Shown here piece after piece: positions 1 to 7,840 of a stretch of 64,000 nucleotides of DNA. Both the position numbers and the translations under genes were made by a program. The notes beneath the pieces were generated by a model. That model searched no databases and had not been told where the DNA came from. It worked only from the letters and a program-made list of their open reading frames with translations. This stretch comes from UBA2336 sp965227265 (GTDB lineage Bacteria > Bacteroidota > Bacteroidia > Cytophagales > Cyclobacteriaceae), in NCBI GenBank assembly GCA_965227265.1, contig OZ245738.1, positions 3,410,001 through 3,474,000 of the forward strand, in the 5' to 3' direction. Numbering within the stretch: the stretch's first letter is position 1; every line of letters begins with the position of its first letter.

Positions 1-50
1 CCAACACACTCATTAAAATGACGCATGGCAAAGTTTTTTAACGTGTGATG

Positions 51-953
51 CTATAGATCGGGGAAAAATATCTGTAGCACTTGACTCGTGTTTAGAAAAA
101 GGTAGATGAAGAACGCGTTTAAGCACGTAGCTGAAACGAAATTGAGTCCCATGGCATATCCATAGTTAGCATTTGATTCGTCTTTTAATACTTTAACAAA
201 CCAAAATAAAAAAAACAACAGCACAGGTGCCAATGCAATAAAGAATGCAACTGCATATTTCAATTCATGGAATTCCAGAAAATAGAACGTAAACTGAATC
301 ATTGCTATGGTAAATACCAATGCAGTAAAATAAAATGTTCCGCGAATTCCAAGCTTTACACTTAACGTATTGTCTCCTCGCTTCAAATCTTCTTCATGTT
401 GATAAACCTGAGTCATCGGGTAATTTGCCCACAGCATAATGCTCGTTAATAATGCTGGAATGAGAACGTGTGCGTTAAAGCAGGTGCCTAATGAAAAATC
501 ATTTAGCCCTACGTAACACATTTTAAACGTAAACGCTCCCTGAAAAAAGCCTGCGGCAATCCACCCAATAACTGGATATTTCTTCAGTCGGATCATCGGA
601 TGGCTGTAGGCTTTTGAAACAGCCCCGTAAATAAAGAGCATCCCAGCAAACAGAGGATTGATGAGAAAATACCCCAATAACAGGGCAATCACATCAAACG
701 CCAATGACAAATAGTAAAGTCCTTTGTTAACTTTTGGTGGGTTTTTAAGTCCTCCGATGCTCTTTTCGTCTTTATCGAAATAACTATTGAATCCATTGCT
801 AGCTGGGTACAGAAATAGATGTAGAATAATGAACACCCAGAATAATCTTGGCTCATTGATGTTCGGTGAGACCGCAACAGCAAATAAAAATACAGGCAAC
901 AGGAAATACGAGAAGGGTATGCGAAGGTGTAACCAGGAAGATCGTGAAAACAT
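51..953 (-). CDS. UbiA-family prenyltransferase
   Basis: Integral-membrane prenyltransferase of about 300 residues that would attach an isoprenoid chain to an aromatic or similar acceptor at the cytoplasmic membrane. Eight or nine hydrophobic helices are visible. The first Asp-rich motif is NSYFDKDE (residues 56-63) and the second is around EEDLKRGD (residues 187-194); together these hold the Mg-diphosphate of the prenyl donor in UbiA proteins. The ATG at 953 is preferred over an upstream TTG at 965. It is divergent from a type III polyketide synthase with only about 55 bp between starts, so the PKS product may be its acceptor. Family call is firm; substrate unknown. Confidence 0.85.
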   Translation of the reverse strand: MFSRSSWLHLRIPFSYFLLPVFLFAVAVSPNINEPRLFWVFIILHLFLYPASNGFNSYFDKDEKSIGGLKNPPKVNKGLYYLSLAFDVIALLLGYFLINPLFAGMLFIYGAVSKAYSHPMIRLKKYPVIGWIAAGFFQGAFTFKMCYVGLNDFSLGTCFNAHVLIPALLTSIMLWANYPMTQVYQHEEDLKRGDNTLSVKLGIRGTFYFTALVFTIAMIQFTFYFLEFHELKYAVAFFIALAPVLLFFLFWFVKVLKDESNANYGYAMGLNFVSATCLNAFFIYLFLNTSQVLQIFFPDL

Positions 954-1007
954 GTAGCCGAACAAATGTGATCTAAATTAAGATATTTTGAGTTATACTT
1001 GAACTTC

Positions 1008-2111
1008 ATGAGCTTTTTAACATCCATTGGAATTGCCGTACCAAACAACCGATTTGAGCAATCGGAAATAGGTAAGTTCATGACCAAGGCTATGCAGCTT
1101 GATTATGAAAATGGCCGGAAGCTAAATGCGATATTTCGTTCGAGTGGTATTTCTCACAGGCATTCTGTTTTAGAAGATTATGGAAAAGAGAAAGACTTTA
1201 GCTTCTATTCCAATGCTGAAGACTTCGAACCCTTTCCCTCCACCGAAACACGCATGCATACCTATCAACAGTATGCTGCGGAATTGAGCATTAATGCTAT
1301 AAAGGATTGTATTACGAAACAGCCAGGATTTGAAGTTCGCGACATCACGCATCTGATTGTTGTGAGTTGTACCGGCATGTATGCTCCGGGTCTTGATATT
1401 GATTTAGTTGAAAAACTCGGTTTGAGATATGACGTTCAACGGATCAGCATTAATTTCATGGGATGTTATGCCGCTTTCAATGGAATAAAAGTAGGTGATG
1501 CCTTTTGTAAGGCAGATCCATCGGCTAATGTAATGATTGTTTGCGTTGAGCTTTGCAGCATCCACTTTCAAAAACAGGCAACGGAGGATAACATGCTCGC
1601 CAATGCGTTGTTTTCCGATGGCGCGGCTGCAGTTTTGATGCAAAGAAATGCAACGCCAGGAGTCAATCTCTTACCCGAGGCTTTTCATAATTCACTTTCT
1701 TTTACAAAAGATCCTCAGATGGCCTGGCGCGTGGGAAATCTTGGATTTGAAATGAAGCTTTCTTCTTATGTTCCGGAGATCATTCAGGGCGGAATAAAAA
1801 AGCTTACAACTGAAATGTTGACTAAGATTCACAAAGATTTCAGTAGTGTAAAATATTTCGCCATTCATCCAGGTGGAAAGAAAATTCTGGAAGTGATTGA
1901 AGCTGAGCTTGGCCTTTCAAAACAAGATAATCAACATGCATATACTGTATTGAATAAATATGGTAATATGTCATCGCCCACGGTGTTATTTGTTTTGTAC
2001 TACTTATTAAAAGAACTGAAGTCGCAAGACAATGGTGAATCCATTTTAAGCTTTGCTTTTGGGCCCGGGCTCACATTGGAGAGTATCTTGTTTAAAATTC
2101 AATATGCCTGA
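1008..2111 (+). CDS. Type III polyketide synthase (chalcone/alkylresorcinol synthase-like)
   Basis: Homodimeric ketosynthase that condenses malonyl-CoA onto an acyl-CoA starter and cyclises the chain. The Cys-His-Asn triad is visible: Cys153 in NFMGCYAAF, His287 in FAIHPGGKK and Asn320 in KYGNMSSP. Length is 367 residues, typical of the family. The ATG at 1008 is chosen; a TTG at 999 is the only earlier start. It overlaps the next gene, a methyltransferase, by 8 bp and is divergent from a UbiA prenyltransferase, so a methylated and perhaps prenylated phenolic lipid or pyrone is a reasonable product guess. The product itself cannot be read from the sequence. Confidence 0.9.
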   Translation: MSFLTSIGIAVPNNRFEQSEIGKFMTKAMQLDYENGRKLNAIFRSSGISHRHSVLEDYGKEKDFSFYSNAEDFEPFPSTETRMHTYQQYAAELSINAIKDCITKQPGFEVRDITHLIVVSCTGMYAPGLDIDLVEKLGLRYDVQRISINFMGCYAAFNGIKVGDAFCKADPSANVMIVCVELCSIHFQKQATEDNMLANALFSDGAAAVLMQRNATPGVNLLPEAFHNSLSFTKDPQMAWRVGNLGFEMKLSSYVPEIIQGGIKKLTTEMLTKIHKDFSSVKYFAIHPGGKKILEVIEAELGLSKQDNQHAYTVLNKYGNMSSPTVLFVLYYLLKELKSQDNGESILSFAFGPGLTLESILFKIQYA

Positions 2112-2814
2112 TTTTTCACAGCGATCAGAAGTTATCGAAATTATGGATGACTTGAATTGTTCAGGTCCTGTAGTTGAACAGACCCTTTTGGAGTTGGAGT
2201 TTATCAATAAATGGTTGGGAGGCAATGCTGTCACGTTAAGCGGACTAGAGAAAGTTCTCTCTAGCTGCACAGCTTTTACACTAAAAATTGCTGACTTAGG
2301 TTGCGGTGGAGGCGATATGCTTTTACATATTCAAGATCGATTAAAAAGTAAAAATCGCGCTGCTCAACTCCTGGGTATTGATGCAAACCCCAACATCGTA
2401 GAATACGCCAAAAAGAATACAGCAAACTATCCTGGAATAAAATTTAAAGCTCTGGATATTTTTTCAACTGAATTCAGGCAGGAAAGTTTTGATCTTGTCT
2501 TCGCTACACTTTTCTTTCATCACTTTACACGAGATCAGTTAATTGAAGTCTTTACTCATCTTAAAAACACAACACGTTGTGGAATTGTAATAAACGATCT
2601 GCATCGACATCCGTTAGCCTACTATTCAATCAAAATCCTGACAAGCATATTTTCAAAATCATCGATGGTAAAGAATGATGCTCCTCTTTCTGTTCATCGC
2701 GGATTCACGCGATCTGAGCTGGAGGATATTTTAAAAGCTGCGGGAATAATCTCTTATTCACTAAAGTGGAAATGGGCTTTTCGCTGGCAATTGATCATCA
2801 CTACGGGAAAGTAG
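2104..2814 (+). CDS. Class I SAM-dependent methyltransferase, PKS-linked
   Basis: 236-residue methyltransferase with a Rossmann SAM-binding motif I IADLGCGGGDM at about residues 62-72 and an acidic residue (LGIDANPN) ending strand 2. Its start ATG at 2104 lies inside the last codons of the polyketide synthase gene (8-bp overlap), which suggests translational coupling and that it methylates the PKS product. An in-frame TTG at 2053 would give a longer overlap and is less likely. The C-terminal half carries NDLHRHPLAYY followed by a helical region. Substrate and O- or C-specificity are not evident. Confidence 0.85.
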   Translation: MPDFSQRSEVIEIMDDLNCSGPVVEQTLLELEFINKWLGGNAVTLSGLEKVLSSCTAFTLKIADLGCGGGDMLLHIQDRLKSKNRAAQLLGIDANPNIVEYAKKNTANYPGIKFKALDIFSTEFRQESFDLVFATLFFHHFTRDQLIEVFTHLKNTTRCGIVINDLHRHPLAYYSIKILTSIFSKSSMVKNDAPLSVHRGFTRSELEDILKAAGIISYSLKWKWAFRWQLIITTGK

Positions 2815-2860
2815 TCTGGCATAATTTTTCGTAATTTCGATCAGATAATCTCCTAAAATC

Positions 2861-3421
2861 ATGAAATCATCTGCCAAAATTTTTGTTGTTCTGCTTGTCT
2901 TAACTGCTTTTGGATGCGCGTCAAGCGTTCTTGGTAAAAAAGTCCGTGAACCATTCCAGGGAAACGCATACGAATCCAATAATCGCTGGTGGCGCGGAAC
3001 CGGAAAAGGTTCAAGCTCGCAGGATAACATTGCCCGAAGCAAAGCCGACCTGGAAGCAAAAGCCCAGCTTGCCGGACAAGTAAATACAACCATGAAGCAA
3101 GTTGCCGATCAGTATCTAGGGCAAACCGAAAACCAAAACGCTGCCGATGTAGCGGATAAGTTTCAAAGTCTGGTTCGTCAAACCATGAATACGAACATTT
3201 CAGATTTGCGAAAAATGGGTGAAGAGAAGTTTTACAACGAAGAGAAAAAAGAATACACGGTTTTCATTGCATACGAAGTAAAGAAAAATGCCATGCTGCG
3301 TTTTATGAAAAAGCAGGCAAAGGTTGATCAAACCATTGACGAACGTCAACGTAAGGTAATCGAAGAAATTATTGATGAGGAAATTAAAAAAGCAGATGAG
3401 GCCGATGCAGCCGGTGATTAA
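2861..3421 (+). CDS. LPP20-like outer-membrane lipoprotein
   Basis: 186-residue lipoprotein. The N-terminus is a signal peptide with lipobox LTAFGC, so Cys19 would be lipidated. The mature part contains an Asn/Arg/Trp-rich stretch (NNRWWRGTGKG), then the pattern of LPP20-type domains: ARSKADLEAKAQLAGQV followed by a helical region and YTVFIAYEVKK. The C-terminus is a highly charged Glu/Lys/Asp helix. The function of this family in Bacteroidota is unknown. A strong terminator follows directly. The LPP20 relation is by pattern and moderately sure; the lipoprotein call is firm. Confidence 0.7.
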   Translation: MKSSAKIFVVLLVLTAFGCASSVLGKKVREPFQGNAYESNNRWWRGTGKGSSSQDNIARSKADLEAKAQLAGQVNTTMKQVADQYLGQTENQNAADVADKFQSLVRQTMNTNISDLRKMGEEKFYNEEKKEYTVFIAYEVKKNAMLRFMKKQAKVDQTIDERQRKVIEEIIDEEIKKADEADAAGD

Positions 3422-3441
3422 AAGTAATAATCTCAATTAAG

Positions 3442-3473
3442 AAAGTCTGAAGTTATGTCTTCAGACTTTTTTT
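3442..3473 (+). terminator. Rho-independent terminator after the LPP20-like gene
   Basis: Perfect 11-bp stem AAAGTCTGAAG / CTTCAGACTTT (3442-3452 and 3459-3469) with a 6-nt loop, followed by a T run. It overlaps the stop codon of the convergent P450 gene (3461-3463), so one hairpin separates both transcripts; the U tract favours the plus direction. Confidence 0.85.
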
Positions 3474-4777
3474 ATGTTCAGCACAATGCTGTCTGGCCGA
3501 AGCGTAATGAGAGGATTTGATTTAGGTTGCTGATCGGTGGGTTCAATTTCAAACGCGTTAATCATGGCTTGCAGAAAAATAGCCATCTCCGCCATAGCGA
3601 AATTATTTCCAATGCAAAGTCTTGGCCCACCACCAAAAGGATAGTAAGCCTTTGGTTTATTTTTGTCTTCATTTCCTTTTGCAAATCGTTCAGGAATAAA
3701 AGCTTCCGGGTTGTTCCAGTGTTTTGCATCCCGATGCAATCCATAGTAAAACAAGATGATAATGCTTCCTTTTGGATAGGTGAAACCACCGTATGTATCG
3801 TCTTGTAAGGCAACGCGGTCACTGATCCACGCAGGTGGGTATAGTCGCATTCCTTCCTTAATAGCTGAAGCAAGGGCATCGTTTGATACTGTTTCATTTA
3901 AACTTAGATTTTCGGTCGCTTGCTTTAGCTTGTGCAATTCAGTTTTATGATTAGCAAGCAAATAAAGCGTCCACGAAAGTGCATTTGCAGTTGTTTCGTG
4001 ACCGGCTATTAAGACAATTAAGATCTCATCGATTACCTGATCTTCATGCATCGGCCCGCCTGTATCTTCATATCGCGCATCTAGCAACATGTCCAGGAGA
4101 TCATTAAATTTTTGATTGCTCTTTTTTCGCGTGTTAATTATATCGCGAATGATGTTGCGTGCGTTTTCGGCTCGTTTCAGGTTTCTCTTCACCTCTCCTG
4201 AAAGTTTAAACCACCAACTTTTATGCGGTTGTCTTAGATCTTTAATTACGAAAGCCTGAACTTCATTAATAAAATCATTGAGCTGATCGCGTGTTTCCTG
4301 CGGTACTTTAATGTTGAATAGTGAATTGATCACAATCTCAAATGCCAGCTTATGCATGAGTGGATAAACATCAACCCTACCCGTTGGAAATGTTAGAAGA
4401 AAATCATCAACCGTTTTTTTTATAATCGCATACAATGCATGGATTTTGTCGATGTGAAAACCCGGTTGAATTAGTCTTCTTTGCTTAAGCCAGTATTCTC
4501 CGTTTACGGTTAACAATCCCTTCCCTAAAAATCTTCCCAACTCTTCAGTTTGTATCGCAGACTTATGATAGTTCTTGTGATTGGTACGCAGTACGTAATC
4601 AATAAATCCGGGGTCTTGCGTTGCAATTAATCTGCGGCTTCCCAGATTAACAGAATAGGTTCCGTTAAAATTTCGCATACTTTCTTCCATCGTGCCAATA
4701 GGATTCTTCACCTGCTTGTAGGTTCGTACAAGCGATTGAATAAAATTATATCCACCCGGAAGAGAATAGTTTTTCAT
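3461..4777 (-). CDS. Cytochrome P450
   Basis: 438-residue soluble P450 monooxygenase with all hallmark motifs: C-helix WLKQRR (96-101), I-helix oxygen-activation motif AGHETT (258-263), K-helix ExxR (Glu308-Arg311) and heme-ligand loop FGGGPRLCIG with Cys388. No N-terminal membrane anchor is evident. Overall motif spacing resembles fatty-acid-hydroxylase-type bacterial CYPs, but the substrate is unknown and no ferredoxin or reductase gene lies nearby. It is convergent with the LPP20-like gene and about 650 bp past the PKS-methyltransferase pair, so a tailoring role in that pathway is possible but unproven. Confidence 0.93.
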   Translation of the reverse strand: MKNYSLPGGYNFIQSLVRTYKQVKNPIGTMEESMRNFNGTYSVNLGSRRLIATQDPGFIDYVLRTNHKNYHKSAIQTEELGRFLGKGLLTVNGEYWLKQRRLIQPGFHIDKIHALYAIIKKTVDDFLLTFPTGRVDVYPLMHKLAFEIVINSLFNIKVPQETRDQLNDFINEVQAFVIKDLRQPHKSWWFKLSGEVKRNLKRAENARNIIRDIINTRKKSNQKFNDLLDMLLDARYEDTGGPMHEDQVIDEILIVLIAGHETTANALSWTLYLLANHKTELHKLKQATENLSLNETVSNDALASAIKEGMRLYPPAWISDRVALQDDTYGGFTYPKGSIIILFYYGLHRDAKHWNNPEAFIPERFAKGNEDKNKPKAYYPFGGGPRLCIGNNFAMAEMAIFLQAMINAFEIEPTDQQPKSNPLITLRPDSIVLNIKKV

Positions 4778-4868
4778 GATTTATCTGAAACAGAAATTGT
4801 TCCTGAATATAGCATCCAAACCGCGATATTCTATTTGTCGGTTTAGTTCAAGGGATTAACTTCGCAGG

Positions 4869-5501
4869 ATGTCTTCTACGCTTAAGCACATCGCTATTTC
4901 AGGCAATATTGGTTCCGGCAAAAGCACGCTGGCCGAAAAGCTGGCCAAACATTATGGTTGGATTCCGTTGTTTGAATCGGTTGACAATAATCCATACCTG
5001 CGTGATTTTTACGAAGACATGACCCGCTGGGCATTTCACTTACAGGTTTATTTCCTCAACAGTCGCTTCAAACAGATCAATGAAATCCGGAACAACAGTA
5101 AAACTATTGTTCAGGATCGAACCATTTATGAAGATGCACACATCTTCGCAGCCAATCTTCGTAAAAGCGGGCATATCACCGAGCGCGATTATCAAAGTTA
5201 TTTAGATGTGTTCAATTCAATGATTGAGTTCGTTAAGCCGCCTGATTTGTTAATCTATCTACGCGCGGATATTCCTAAGCTTGTAAAGCAAATTGAAAAG
5301 CGCGGCCGTGATTTTGAATACGCCATTCGTATCGATTACCTGAAAAATCTGAATGAGCACTACGAAACCTGGATTAGCAATTACACACAAGGTAAATTGC
5401 TAATCATTGATGTGAATAAACTTGATTTTGTAGAACGCGTTGAGGATTTCGCGTATGTGGTCAGTCAGGTTGATTATGAATTGAACAACCTGTTTAGCTA
5501 A
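4869..5501 (+). CDS. Deoxynucleoside kinase
   Basis: 210-residue kinase that phosphorylates deoxynucleosides (deoxyadenosine/deoxyguanosine type) in the salvage of DNA precursors. Seen in the sequence: P-loop GNIGSGKST (12-20), the DRS-type motif as DRT (83-85) within VQDRTIYEDA, and an Arg-rich lid KRGRDFEY. Length fits the dNK family. The last 8 bases, TTAGCTAA, are palindromic and are shared with the last codons of the convergent GH3 gene. The exact base preference cannot be assigned. Confidence 0.88.
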   Translation: MSSTLKHIAISGNIGSGKSTLAEKLAKHYGWIPLFESVDNNPYLRDFYEDMTRWAFHLQVYFLNSRFKQINEIRNNSKTIVQDRTIYEDAHIFAANLRKSGHITERDYQSYLDVFNSMIEFVKPPDLLIYLRADIPKLVKQIEKRGRDFEYAIRIDYLKNLNEHYETWISNYTQGKLLIIDVNKLDFVERVEDFAYVVSQVDYELNNLFS

Positions 5502-7029
5502 CGGGTTTTGTTTCTTTTAGCATGATTAGAATATCATCAACATACTCCCGGGAGTTAGACAAGCGGGGTACTTTGTTTTGTCCGCCCAGCTTGCCGCGTC
5601 TTTTCATCCAATCATAGAATGTTCCTTCTTCAACTGCATGAATAACGGGCTTAACAAGTGCAAGATCTTTAGCACGCTTGGCATCATAATCTGAATTGAT
5701 ACTTCGCAATGTTGCATCAAGCGTATCAACAAATTTTTTCAAGCTATTAGGCTTTTTAGCAAACTCAATGATCCACTCATGTCCGCCTCGCTTGCCTTCT
5801 TCCAGATAAACCGGAGCAGCGGTAAAATTAATCATCACTGCATGTGTCTCTTCACAAGCTTTGGTGATCGCGGCTTCCGCATTTTCAACAATCACTTCTT
5901 CGCCAAAGGCATTCATGAAATGCTTTGTTCGGCCAGAAATTTTTATCCGATACGGTGAAACAGATGTAAACTTTACTGTGTCCCCAATGTTATATCGCCA
6001 TAGCCCGGCATTCGTGCTGATGATCATCGCATAATTTTTATCCTTCTGCACATCACTTAGGCGATATGCTTTTGGATTTTCGTTTTCAAGTTCTTCTACC
6101 GGGATGAATTCATAAAAGATTCCATAATCAAGCATCAGCAAAAGTTCCTCTGAATCAGGTTGATCCTGAATTCCGAAAAAACCTTCGCTTGCATTGTAAG
6201 TCTCCCAATAATTCATTCCTTTTTTTGGAATCAACTTTTTGAAAAGATTTCGATATGGACCAAAGGCTACTGCTCCATGAAAAAATACTTCCAGGTTCGG
6301 CCAGACTTCGGTAATATTTTTCTTTCCCTGTGCTTCAACGATTTTTTGAATTAGTAAAATCGTCCACGTAGGTACGCCCGCTATGCTTGTGACATTTACT
6401 GCAGCTGTTTCATGGGCCATTTTTTCTATTTTCTCTTCCCAGTTGGTCATCAACGCTGTATCCAGACTCGGTGTACGAATAAACTCTGCCCATTCAGGAA
6501 GATTTTGCATGATTACCGCAGAAACATCACCATAGTACGAGGTTGCGGAAGAGTCATATTCATTGAGCTGATAGCTTCCCCCAACACCCAACCCTTTACC
6601 ATCAAATATTTTTGTGTCGGGATGCGTGTTTACATAAATCGAAAGCATATCCTTGCCGCCTTTGAAATGACAATCCTCCAATGCTTCAGTTGAAACGGGA
6701 ATGAATTTGCTCCGGGCATTTGTGGTGCCCGAAGATTTAGAAAACCATTTTATTTCTGAGGGCCAGAGAATGTTTTGCTCTCCACGCATTAAGCGTTCGA
6801 TGTAAGGGAACATATCCTCATAAGAAGAAACCGGAACGCGCTGAGCAAACTGTTCGTAGTTGTTAATTGAATCAAAATCGTATTTCCTCCCAAATTCTGT
6901 GCTTTTAGCAGTTTGCAGCAACTTTTTTAAAAGCTCATCCTGAACATCATGCGGATATTTCATGAACAGCTCGATCTGATGGATCCGCTGCTTCATTACC
7001 CAGGTTAGAATGGAATTGATTAAACCCAT
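5494..7029 (-). CDS. GH3-family acyl-acid-amido synthetase-like protein
   Basis: 511-residue member of the GH3 (auxin-responsive) branch of adenylate-forming enzymes, which in plants join acyl acids to amino acids. Visible motifs are the ATP/AMP loop SSGTT (99-103), YNASEGFFG in the middle of the chain, and SGRTKHFMNAFGEE, the hinge/C-terminal region. The length is close to plant GH3 enzymes (about 570-600). Bacteroidota carry these genes widely; the physiological substrate is unknown. It lies 57 bp downstream of lptB on the same strand and may be its distal operon member. Confidence 0.88.
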   Translation of the reverse strand: MGLINSILTWVMKQRIHQIELFMKYPHDVQDELLKKLLQTAKSTEFGRKYDFDSINNYEQFAQRVPVSSYEDMFPYIERLMRGEQNILWPSEIKWFSKSSGTTNARSKFIPVSTEALEDCHFKGGKDMLSIYVNTHPDTKIFDGKGLGVGGSYQLNEYDSSATSYYGDVSAVIMQNLPEWAEFIRTPSLDTALMTNWEEKIEKMAHETAAVNVTSIAGVPTWTILLIQKIVEAQGKKNITEVWPNLEVFFHGAVAFGPYRNLFKKLIPKKGMNYWETYNASEGFFGIQDQPDSEELLLMLDYGIFYEFIPVEELENENPKAYRLSDVQKDKNYAMIISTNAGLWRYNIGDTVKFTSVSPYRIKISGRTKHFMNAFGEEVIVENAEAAITKACEETHAVMINFTAAPVYLEEGKRGGHEWIIEFAKKPNSLKKFVDTLDATLRSINSDYDAKRAKDLALVKPVIHAVEEGTFYDWMKRRGKLGGQNKVPRLSNSREYVDDILIMLKETKPVS

Positions 7030-7086
7030 ATTGAACGAACATCCAAAATACGAATTTGAATTAACAAACGGGTTGGCGTGTACCTT

Positions 7087-7839
7087 TTACACTGCATTCT
7101 CAGTGGCAGACTTCGAACGCTTCAGCTCAAAATTCTGACCGAGATAAACCTTGCGAACTTGTGGATCACTTGCCAGTTCCTGTGCGGTTCCTGACTTGAA
7201 AAGTTTGCCATCCACCATTAAGTAGGCACGATCAGTAATAGAAAGTGTTTCATCCACATTATGATCCGTAATGAGAATTCCAATGTTCTTACTTCGCAAA
7301 CGTGCGATAATGGTTTGAATTTCTTCAACCGCAATCGGGTCAACTCCGGCAAACGGCTCATCCAGCAAAACAAATTTAGGATCTACTGCCAATGCGCGCG
7401 CGATTTCTGTTCTTCTGCGCTCACCACCGGATAAAGACATCCCAAGATTCTTACGAACTTTTTGTAAACTGAATTCTTCCAACAGTTGATCAACTTTTTC
7501 TTTGCGTTCTTTGCTTGTATTGTCACGCATTTCAAGAACTGCAAGAATATTTTCTTCTACTGTTAATTTTCTGAACACCGATGCTTCTTGTGCGAGATAT
7601 CCTATTCCCAGCTTTGCACGTTGATACATGGGTAAAGGCGTGATCTCTTCGTTATCCAGGAAAATCTTTCCTTCATTGGGTTTGATCAATCCCACAGTCA
7701 TATAAAAAGTTGTTGTCTTCCCTGCACCGTTGGGGCCGAGTAGTCCTACAATCTCTCCTTGGTTAACCTCTACGGAAACGTCATTTACAACCGTGCGCGT
7801 TTTATATTTTTTAACAAGATTCTCTGCCCTTAGTTTCAT
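7087..7839 (-). CDS. lptB: LPS export ABC transporter ATP-binding protein LptB
   Basis: 250-residue ATPase that powers extraction of lipopolysaccharide from the inner membrane with LptF/LptG. Motifs: Walker A GPNGAGKT (35-42), signature LSGGE (136-140) and Walker B FVLLDEPF (156-163). Overall sequence is typical of LptB in length and spacing. The ATG at 7839 follows the recJ stop by one base, so the two genes are probably co-translated; a TTG at 7848 would give a short overlap instead. The permease and periplasmic Lpt genes are not in the window. Confidence 0.93.
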   Translation of the reverse strand: MKLRAENLVKKYKTRTVVNDVSVEVNQGEIVGLLGPNGAGKTTTFYMTVGLIKPNEGKIFLDNEEITPLPMYQRAKLGIGYLAQEASVFRKLTVEENILAVLEMRDNTSKERKEKVDQLLEEFSLQKVRKNLGMSLSGGERRRTEIARALAVDPKFVLLDEPFAGVDPIAVEEIQTIIARLRSKNIGILITDHNVDETLSITDRAYLMVDGKLFKSGTAQELASDPQVRKVYLGQNFELKRSKSATENAV

Positions 7840-7840
7840 A

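Noticed and set aside
689..1087. Antisense frame spanning the UbiA-PKS junction
   Set aside because: Shadow of two well-supported genes; composition (Cys- and Ser-rich) and no domain support it.
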